Origin: Daejeonella rubra
GTDB taxonomy: Bacteria; Bacteroidota; Bacteroidia; Sphingobacteriales; Sphingobacteriaceae
Length of the DNA: 19,748 bases
Reading direction: 5' to 3'
NCBI RefSeq assembly: GCF_900103545.1
Contig: NZ_FNHH01000040.1
Coordinates: 1-19,748 of the forward strand
In this document: piece by piece, positions 13,686 through 19,748 of the stretch
Position numbering within the stretch: the first letter of the stretch is position 1
Layout of the letters: each line of letters begins with the position of its first letter
Notes under the pieces: model-generated
Databases searched by the model: none
Seen by the model: only the letters and a program-made list of their open reading frames with translations
Told to the model about the DNA's origin: nothing
Made by a program: the position numbers and the translations under genes

Positions 13686-13720
13686 AAGGCAGGCAGGTAT
13701 CAAAATCTGACTGCCTTTTT
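13686..13720 (+). terminator. Rho-independent terminator of msrA
   Basis: AAGGCAG (13686-13692) pairs with CTGCCTT (13711-13717); across a single G-A mismatch the stem continues as CAG (13694-13696) with CTG (13707-13709). A run of five T (13716-13720) follows. Confidence 0.85.
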
Positions 13721-13723
13721 ATT

Positions 13724-13909
13724 TCAATCTTTGACTCCTAAACCGGCCAGAATATTATCCATCAAACACCATTTCGTAAGGGATGATTGAAGCAAGTTTG
13801 CACCTACAAAGGCGGTAAACCATAAGAAATTAATATTCATGTAGACGGCCAAAAGTAAGCTGATCAGCACAAAACTTCCTGCAATAGCCCTTATTAATCT
13901 ATTTTTCAT
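13724..13909 (-). CDS. DUF2892 small membrane protein
   Basis: The 61-residue protein has two membrane segments: residues 7-22 (RAIAGSFVLISLLLAV) and about 29-45. The ending FVGANLLQSSLTKWCLMDNILAGLGVKD matches the DUF2892/YgaP-type membrane module, where a conserved cysteine in GFCPL becomes WC here (C48). It is the last gene of the minus-strand efflux cluster, 50 bases after the PII-like gene. In other bacteria such modules occur free or fused to rhodanese domains and sit near metal or sulfur genes. The role here is unknown. Confidence 0.75.
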   Translation of the reverse strand: MKNRLIRAIAGSFVLISLLLAVYMNINFLWFTAFVGANLLQSSLTKWCLMDNILAGLGVKD

Positions 13910-13959
13910 TTTTTTATAAATTTTATTGTCAAATAATTAAATAACAGCCGAGAACTTTA

Positions 13960-14274
13960 TTAGGCTGCATCATTAGAGTTTTCAATGTTTAGCACCGCAA
14001 TATGAACCCTTGATGCATTATGCTGTTCAGCATTGAAAACTTCAACCAGGTTGAAGAACATATCTACATTTTCCTTTTTAACAAAAGCATAAAATAAGAT
14101 TGATTCACTTTCATTCATCTCAGAAGCAAACCAATTAGAAGCTACCGCATCCTGGGTACTATCCCGATAGCCAGTTACCTCTCTGAAACTAAAATTCTTT
14201 ACCTCAGCTTTTCTAAGCATCAGAAGGATGTCTTTTTTAAATTCTTTTATTGCCGTTATAACAAGAAGTTTCAT
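13960..14274 (-). CDS. Small PII-like protein in the efflux operon
   Basis: The 104-residue protein has the pattern of a ferredoxin-like PII/CutA1 fold: a first strand MKLLVITAI, a helix KKDILLMLRKAEV, a strand with NFSFREVTGYRD, then SILFYAFVKKENVDMFFNLVEVFN (strand and helix) and a last strand SRVHIAVLNIE. The helix-strand sequence following VKKENV is typical of proteins that sense small molecules as trimers. In Proteobacteria comparable PII-like or DUF3240 proteins stand next to CzcA/CusA-type RND pumps. This one lies 39 bases after the pump gene in the same direction. The fold is a pattern judgement and the ligand is unknown. It is cytoplasmic. Confidence 0.6.
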   Translation of the reverse strand: MKLLVITAIKEFKKDILLMLRKAEVKNFSFREVTGYRDSTQDAVASNWFASEMNESESILFYAFVKKENVDMFFNLVEVFNAEQHNASRVHIAVLNIENSNDAA

Positions 14275-14313
14275 GTCTTTGTATTTTAGTATGCGTTAAT
14301 TATAATTCTAACA

Positions 14314-17300
14314 CTATTTGCTTTCCCATTTCTTTCTTTCTGTGATATAGTAGATCAGAGGAACCACGATCAAAGTCAGTAAAGTAGAAACTATGGCTCC
14401 TGCAACTAATGAAATTGCAAGTCCCTGAAAGATCGGATCGAATAAAATGATGGATGCACCAATAACTACTGCACCAGTGGTCAGCAGAATCGGAGTGGTC
14501 CTTACTGCTCCTGCTTCAATAATTGCCTGCTTAAGCGGAACCCCATCATTCAATCTTATCTCTATAAAGTCAATCAGTAAAACTGAATTTCTCACCATTA
14601 CTCCGGCGAGTGCGATCATACCTATAAAGGACGTCGCAGTAAAGAAAGCACCTAAAACCCAATGTCCGAATACGATTCCAATTAATGAAAGCGGGATAGC
14701 CAGCATCATTACTATCGGTGTCTTAAAATTCTGGAACCAACCCACGATCAGCATATAAATAACAATGATTACCACCAGAAATGCAGCTCCAAGATCTCTG
14801 AAAACCTCCAGCGTAACCTGCCACTCTCCATCCCACTTCACGGTAAAATCACTTTCATCTGAAGGTTGTTCCATGTACAGCTCATTAACTTTATACCCCT
14901 GAGGCAATTTAATTTTCTGAAGCTTTTCGTTCATTCCCAGGATAGCGTAAACAGGGCTTTCCAATGATCCGGCCATATCTGCCGTAACATAAACGACCCT
15001 TTTCTGATCCTTACGATGGATGGTCTTTTGCAGTGTATCTTTCTTAACCTTCACCAGGTCGCTCACCGGCACTACATTGCCCTGACTACCCTTTATCTTA
15101 AGATTTAATATATCCTCCAGACTGGATTTGTCTGAATCTTCAAGTGAAAGCACAATCCCGATCTGATCATTAGACTTTTCATCATACAGGTTAGAAACCG
15201 GATACTCCTTTAAAAGATAGGTCAGGTTACCAACGATCTGATTGGATGCGACCCCATTCAGCATAGCCCTTTCTTTATCTACCTCCAGACGATATTCGGT
15301 CTGCTCATCTTCAACCATCCAGTCTATATCAACAATATCAGGTGTGCTTTGCAAAATATCCTTAACCTGCTTTGCAACCTTGATCTGTTCAGAATAATCG
15401 GGACCATAGATCTCTGCAACCAAAGTTGAAAGAACCGGCGGACCCGGTGGAACTTCAATGATCTTCACATTAGCTCCATATTTTTTAGCGATCTTTTGAA
15501 TTTCCGGACGCACAACTTTTGCGATTTCGTGACTTTGCTTGTCCCTGTCCTCTTTGTGCAATAGATTCACCTGAATATCCGCCATATTACTACCCCCGCG
15601 AAGATCATAATGACGTACCAGACCATTGAAGGTAATGGGTGCAGACGTTCCTATATAATTCTGATAATTAACCACTTCTGGTACAGTGGAAAGATATTGT
15701 GCAATTTCCTGAGTTACTGAAGCTGTTCTTTCTAAGGTTGTTCCCTCAGGCATATCAATTACAACCTGAAACTCATTTTTATTGTCAAAAGGAAGCATTT
15801 TTACCACAACTGATTTAGTAAAGAACATCCCTACTGAAACAAAAAGCAAGATCATGGTAAGGCCCAGCATCCAACGACGCTTCGCTGAACTTTCCAGCAA
15901 TGGACGCTCCATCTTATTATACATGCGGTAAATAAAACTGGTCTCTATGCCCTGTTCTTCTTTATGCTTTTGTTCATCCTTTTCCATTAATAAATGGTAT
16001 CCCAGGTATGGAGTTACGGTTAAAGCCACAAACAATGATAAGATCATGGCAATGGATGCACCAATTGGCATCGGACTCATATAAGGTCCCATCATCCCGG
16101 AAACAAATGCCATTGGAAGAATTGCAGCAATTACCGTGAATGTTGCCAGAATGGTCGGATTTCCCACCTCGTTAATTGCAAAGATCGCAGCCTGTTTAAA
16201 AGGAAGCCGTTTCATCTTAAAATGCCTGTGCATATTCTCTGCAATAATAATACTATCATCGACCACAATACCGACCACAAAAACCAATGCAAAAAGGGTA
16301 ATCCGGTTTAAGGTATAGTCCAGCATATAATAGCTGAATAAGGTTAAGGCAAAGGTCAGAGGTACAGAAAAGAATACTACCAATCCACCACGCCATCCCA
16401 TTGCCAGCATCACCAGGAAGGTAACCGCCACAATGGCTATTCCCAGGTGCAGTAATAATTCACCTACTTTATCTGAAGCTGTTTCGCCGTAGTTACGGGT
16501 AATTTCAACATGAAGATCAGCAGGGATAATATTCTGCTTGAGATTTTCAACTTTCTCCAGAATTTTCTCAGAGATCTTCATCGCATCAGCACCCTTCACT
16601 TTACCAATAGAAATAGTTACTGCAGGATACTCGGAGCGGGCAGATTTAAACCCCTCACTGGACTGACCATAACCAAAAGAAACATAGCTTTTTGGAGTTG
16701 ATGGTCCATCCTGAACAGAAGCTACCTGCTTTAGATAAACAGGCATATTGTTATTTATGCCAACAACCAGATTTTCTACATCTTCAGCTGTTGACAAAAA
16801 CTGACCGGTAGAAACCAAATATTCCTGATCATTATTAACAAAACTTCCTGATTGAGAACTTCCATTATTAACTTGTATCATTTGCATGATTCCCATTGCA
16901 TCGACACCACTCTCAGCCATTTTATCTTTGTCTAAAACAACTTTTACCTCCCTGTTCCTTCCGCCGATCTCTTTTGTAGCTGCAACATCTTTGATCTTTT
17001 CAATTTCTGATGTTACCTCTTCAGCGATCTGACGAATCTGGAAATCATCATACTTCTCGCTCCAAAGTGTTATTCCAAGCATAGGAACATCATCAATTGA
17101 TCGCGTTTTAACCATCGGTTTGTAAACTCCTGCAGGAAATATATCCTGATACTTCATCAGCTCGTCATAGAGCTTAACATAGGAACGTTCTACATCCTCA
17201 CCAACATAAAACTGTATGATCATCATCGCCTGACCGTTCATAGCCATACTATGAACATGTTCCACACCCTTAATATTGGAAATTACCTTTTCAAGGGGTT

Positions 17301-17508
17301 TTATTACCCTGCTTTCAACTTCAGCCGGACTTGCACCCGGATATCCAACCATGACATCGGCCATCGGAACATTGATCTGAGGTTCTTCCTCTCTCGGGAT
17401 AAGAAATGAACTGTACACCCCGATGATCATGAGCACCGACATCAATAATATGGTGAGTTTGGAGTTGATGAAAAACTGAGCTATTTTTCCTGATATACCT
17501 TCTTGCAT
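14314..17508 (-). CDS. RND efflux pump inner-membrane permease
   Basis: The 1064-residue protein is a full-length RND pump with duplicated halves. The first helix is at about 17-36, the porter motif GYPGASPAEVESRVIKPLE at 55-73, TM4 carries the proton-relay pair D417/D418 (GIVVDDSIIIAENM), and the second half has PLSLIGIVFGHW followed by ALAGVMVRNSVLLIDF at 966-981. At the place of the AcrB lysine K940 it has R973. TM2-TM6 lie at about 353-510 and TM8-TM12 at about 905-1055. Substrates cannot be read directly: the relay looks like a drug (HAE) pump, but the small PII-like and DUF2892 partners hint at metals or toxic small molecules. It is preceded by its adaptor gene (62-base gap). Confidence 0.93.
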   Translation of the reverse strand: MQEGISGKIAQFFINSKLTILLMSVLMIIGVYSSFLIPREEEPQINVPMADVMVGYPGASPAEVESRVIKPLEKVISNIKGVEHVHSMAMNGQAMMIIQFYVGEDVERSYVKLYDELMKYQDIFPAGVYKPMVKTRSIDDVPMLGITLWSEKYDDFQIRQIAEEVTSEIEKIKDVAATKEIGGRNREVKVVLDKDKMAESGVDAMGIMQMIQVNNGSSQSGSFVNNDQEYLVSTGQFLSTAEDVENLVVGINNNMPVYLKQVASVQDGPSTPKSYVSFGYGQSSEGFKSARSEYPAVTISIGKVKGADAMKISEKILEKVENLKQNIIPADLHVEITRNYGETASDKVGELLLHLGIAIVAVTFLVMLAMGWRGGLVVFFSVPLTFALTLFSYYMLDYTLNRITLFALVFVVGIVVDDSIIIAENMHRHFKMKRLPFKQAAIFAINEVGNPTILATFTVIAAILPMAFVSGMMGPYMSPMPIGASIAMILSLFVALTVTPYLGYHLLMEKDEQKHKEEQGIETSFIYRMYNKMERPLLESSAKRRWMLGLTMILLFVSVGMFFTKSVVVKMLPFDNKNEFQVVIDMPEGTTLERTASVTQEIAQYLSTVPEVVNYQNYIGTSAPITFNGLVRHYDLRGGSNMADIQVNLLHKEDRDKQSHEIAKVVRPEIQKIAKKYGANVKIIEVPPGPPVLSTLVAEIYGPDYSEQIKVAKQVKDILQSTPDIVDIDWMVEDEQTEYRLEVDKERAMLNGVASNQIVGNLTYLLKEYPVSNLYDEKSNDQIGIVLSLEDSDKSSLEDILNLKIKGSQGNVVPVSDLVKVKKDTLQKTIHRKDQKRVVYVTADMAGSLESPVYAILGMNEKLQKIKLPQGYKVNELYMEQPSDESDFTVKWDGEWQVTLEVFRDLGAAFLVVIIVIYMLIVGWFQNFKTPIVMMLAIPLSLIGIVFGHWVLGAFFTATSFIGMIALAGVMVRNSVLLIDFIEIRLNDGVPLKQAIIEAGAVRTTPILLTTGAVVIGASIILFDPIFQGLAISLVAGAIVSTLLTLIVVPLIYYITERKKWESK

Positions 17509-17570
17509 GACGCTATATTTTAATTCTTAACCCTCAAAGGATTTAGATCTATGAATAATTTATTAAAAGC

Positions 17571-18644
17571 TTACTGGATACTGACCTTCGCGCCATTATA
17601 TAATTTACCCTCAGAGGAGACTATATATTGTTCTTCAGAGGTTAAACCCGATAAAACCTCTACCTGATCCCCAATCTTTCTGCCTGTTCTTAACCATCTT
17701 AGAATTGCAGTATTCTCACTTCCAACAGTATAAATTCCTGTTAGCTGACCCTGATGAACTAATGCTGTTTCTGGTATCAGTACCTTCTCTGATTTCGCTA
17801 CCCTTTCAACCGGAAATTGAACATTGACAAACATACCGGCAAGTATGGAGGGCTCAACTTTATCCAGATCGAGCTTAACTAAATACTGACTTCCTGTATT
17901 TTTTGCCGATAAGCTCACCTCTGATACCCTGGCGTCAACCTCCTTATTAATTGATTTAATCAGAATTTTAGCGAGCATTCCCTTCTTAATCTCTGCGATA
18001 TCATTCTCAGAAACCATCGCAGTTACCTGTAAGCGTGAAGCACCTTCAATACTTAGGAGGGGCATTCCAGGATTAGCCATTGCGCCTTCTTTAACAAAAG
18101 TATTAGTGACAATTCCGGCGAAAGGAGCCGTAATATTGGAGTAAGAAAACTGAGCCATTACTTCTTTTTTCATCTCTCTGGCACCTTCCAGTGCAGCCTT
18201 TGTCATCTCAAATCGTGCTGAAATATCATCGAGCTCCTTTTGAGATGCACTTTGATCTTTATAAAGATTAACAAAACGGTCATGATCCTTTTTAGCATTA
18301 TTATAAGCTGCATTAGCCTGTAATATCCCGGCGTCAACCTGAGCTTTTTTTGCTAACAGATCTGTATTATTTATACTAACAAGCAATTGGCCCTGCTTAA
18401 CTGCTTGTCCGACTTTAACATGAATTTTAGTGATGAAACCCATCATTCTGGTGCTTATTTCAGCACTTTTTTCTGCTTCAGTCTTTCCACTGGCGGTAAT
18501 GAAAGAACCTGACTGTCCGGCACTGGCCCCTCCAAGCTTAACCACAATTGCCGGCGTTGCTTCAACTTTTTCTTTTTTATCGCTGCTGCATGATGCTAAT
18601 AGTGAAAAAACTATCATGACTGCTGGTATGTATATATTTTTCAT
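17571..18644 (-). CDS. RND periplasmic adaptor (HlyD/MFP family), lipoprotein
   Basis: The 357-residue adaptor has a lipoprotein signal (SLLASC, lipid cysteine C19). The barrel-sandwich (lipoyl-like) halves are GFITKIHVKVGQAVKQGQLLVSI at about 69-91 and ITAPFAGIVTNTFVKEGAMANPGMPLLSIEG at about 171-201, separated by a coiled hairpin of about 75 residues rich in Ala, Lys and Glu. The beta-barrel domain follows (VTAMVSENDIAEIKKGM), then a membrane-proximal domain ending GLTSEEQYIVSSEGKLYNGAKVSI. It joins the pump to the outer membrane channel. Five bases separate it from the outer membrane factor upstream, so they are one operon. Confidence 0.93.
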   Translation of the reverse strand: MKNIYIPAVMIVFSLLASCSSDKKEKVEATPAIVVKLGGASAGQSGSFITASGKTEAEKSAEISTRMMGFITKIHVKVGQAVKQGQLLVSINNTDLLAKKAQVDAGILQANAAYNNAKKDHDRFVNLYKDQSASQKELDDISARFEMTKAALEGAREMKKEVMAQFSYSNITAPFAGIVTNTFVKEGAMANPGMPLLSIEGASRLQVTAMVSENDIAEIKKGMLAKILIKSINKEVDARVSEVSLSAKNTGSQYLVKLDLDKVEPSILAGMFVNVQFPVERVAKSEKVLIPETALVHQGQLTGIYTVGSENTAILRWLRTGRKIGDQVEVLSGLTSEEQYIVSSEGKLYNGAKVSIQ

Positions 18645-18649
18645 GATTC

Positions 18650-19666
18650 TTATTTATTTAAAAACTGTAAATATTGTTGTGTGAAATTGTACTCGAAAAC
18701 TGCCTGCAAATGCTCCAACTCTTTTTGAAACATCTGTGTTTCTGAAACAAGCAGATCAGTGGTTTTCTCCAGACCTTGCTTAAAACGATTATTCCGAATG
18801 CGGTAAGCTTCCTGGGATTGCTCCAGGGCCAATTTGGCAAGCCCAACCTTGTTTGCCGAATCATTTAATTGACGATTAGTTTTATTTAGCTCAAGCTGAC
18901 TCTTGGCCTTATACTGTTCTGTTTCAACTTCTGATCTGTAAACTTCTGCCTGAGCCTTCTGTCTTTTTCCGATTGATTTATAGCCATCGAAAATATTCCA
19001 GGATAACTGAGCCCCGATGAGATAGCCCTTAGCACTGGCCCCCATAAATTTTTTATCGTATAATTCATAGGTCCCGAAGGCATTAAGCCTGGGTAGAAAA
19101 TTCATTTTGCTTGATTTCAACATAAGCTGATAGGCTTCAGTTGACTTTGTCATTGCTTGAATGTCTTTACGTGCATCTGTAATCAGGGAGATGGGCTCAG
19201 TTACACTGATCGTACTTTCAAGTTCTTCTGCCGGCAGATAAACCTTCCCTGTAATATCTTCCTGCATAAGGAAGGCGAGATAATCGGAAGCATTTTGAAC
19301 ATTGCTCTTTGCCAGCGAATACTGATTTTTAATTTCGTTTACCCTAACCTGCACTGAAAGCAGATCGGTCTTCTGCAGAATTCCCTGTTTAAAATAATTA
19401 TCTACAAGCTTCAGATTGGCATCAGCTGTTTTTGTTGCATTATCTAAAACTTCCACAGCTTTATAAGCTAATTGCAATTGCATAAATGCTTTATTCACTT
19501 CTAACTCCAGGTACTCCCGTGTGCGCCCTGATTGAAGCTGAATGGCTTCCATTTTCACTTTGGCTGCCTGTCTGCCATAGATCCCATCCGGATTGATCAG
19601 GGGTTGTAAAATCTGAAATTTGGTTGCAAAATTTCCTGTAACTTTTGGATCATGTGGCTGTTGCAC
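18650..19666 (-). CDS. Outer membrane efflux factor (TolC family), N-terminally truncated
   Basis: The 338 residues match the TolC/OMF fold: LQPLINPDGIYGRQAAK near the start, then a long coiled helical repeat with VDNYFKQGILQKTDLLSVQVRVNEI, SNVQNASDYLAFLMQED, and the second repeat LSWNIFDGYKSIGKRQKAQAE, QSQEAYRIRNNRFKQGLEKTTDLL. Full-length family members are about 430-450 residues with a signal peptide. Here about 100-120 residues, including the signal peptide and first helix, are missing. The best start is a GTG at 19666; an in-frame TAA stands two codons before it, and none of the three frames in the 82 bases upstream encodes the missing part. It may be a 5'-deleted pseudogene. Without a signal peptide it should not reach the outer membrane. 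Confidence 0.8.
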   Translation of the reverse strand: MQQPHDPKVTGNFATKFQILQPLINPDGIYGRQAAKVKMEAIQLQSGRTREYLELEVNKAFMQLQLAYKAVEVLDNATKTADANLKLVDNYFKQGILQKTDLLSVQVRVNEIKNQYSLAKSNVQNASDYLAFLMQEDITGKVYLPAEELESTISVTEPISLITDARKDIQAMTKSTEAYQLMLKSSKMNFLPRLNAFGTYELYDKKFMGASAKGYLIGAQLSWNIFDGYKSIGKRQKAQAEVYRSEVETEQYKAKSQLELNKTNRQLNDSANKVGLAKLALEQSQEAYRIRNNRFKQGLEKTTDLLVSETQMFQKELEHLQAVFEYNFTQQYLQFLNK

Positions 19667-19685
19667 AACTTATTTATTTTAAATA

Positions 19686-19701
19686 TTACTTTGTTAAGTA
19701 A
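19686..19701. promoter_or_regulatory. Possible repressor operator before the efflux operon
   Basis: TTACTT (19686-19691) and AAGTAA (19696-19701) form a 6-bp inverted repeat around TGTT, 20 bases before the GTG of the outer membrane factor. TetR-type regulators often sit upstream of such operons in Bacteroidota, but no regulator gene is visible in the window. No TAnnTTTG element is seen. Confidence 0.3.
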
Positions 19702-19748
19702 CTGATTATTAGTATTTTGTATTATGCAAGGCAAGAAAAAATATCAGG

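Noticed and set aside
14447..14758. A 103-codon open frame on the plus strand opposite the RND pump.
   Set aside because: It mirrors the coding pattern of the pump gene, whose protein is clearly real; the antisense peptide shows no recognisable feature.

Overview
The window looks like chromosomal DNA from a Bacteroidota bacterium, probably of the Cytophagales type. Four things point that way: AT-rich genes with almost no Shine-Dalgarno sequences; promoter elements of the TTTG-n19-TAnnTTTG kind; typical Bacteroidota gene combinations (a BlaI repressor with a BlaR1-like peptidase fused to a TonB C-terminal domain, a PspC/LiaF-like/RDD cluster, a DUF1080 protein); and intergenic heptamer repeats. 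No rRNA, tRNA or CRISPR array is visible.

Region by region. 1-1317 looks like an accessory scar. It opens with the last 27 codons of what looks like an IS110-family transposase, then a noncoding tail that can fold into a nested stem-loop, then a 2-aminomuconate deaminase-like gene with an unusually good ribosome binding site, then a possible gene remnant on the minus strand. 1318-4088 holds two convergent genes for exported proteins, a DUF1080 glycan-active protein and a Tat-type SelA-like PLP enzyme, separated by about 290 bases of heptamer-repeat DNA. 4089-6158 is a BlaI/BlaR1-TonB two-gene operon behind a pair of inverted-repeat operators 20 bp apart. 6210-8452 (minus) is an envelope-stress-like membrane operon (PspC, LiaF-like, GYF_2-RDD) with a clear promoter and a REP-like palindrome cluster inside it. 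8625-9326 (minus) is a short-chain dehydrogenase divergent from 9474-10954 (plus), an MlaE/MlaF lipid-transport ABC pair. Between them two -7 promoter elements are arranged as an exact back-to-back mirror. 11003-13668 (plus) holds an RNA methyltransferase-like gene, an unrecognised lipoprotein with a probable TIM-barrel fold, and msrA. 13724-19666 (minus) is an RND efflux operon: outer membrane factor, adaptor, pump, a small PII-like protein and a DUF2892 membrane protein.

How the genes work together. Most of the window concerns the cell envelope: phospholipid transport, envelope-stress sensing, antibiotic or metal efflux, signal-controlled proteolysis and exported enzymes. The points most worth a second look are the possible bridge/seekRNA-like fold after the transposase tail, the mirrored promoter, the PII-like protein in the efflux operon together with an outer membrane factor that lacks its whole N-terminal part, the heptamer repeats at two loci, and the cross-phylum lipoprotein family.
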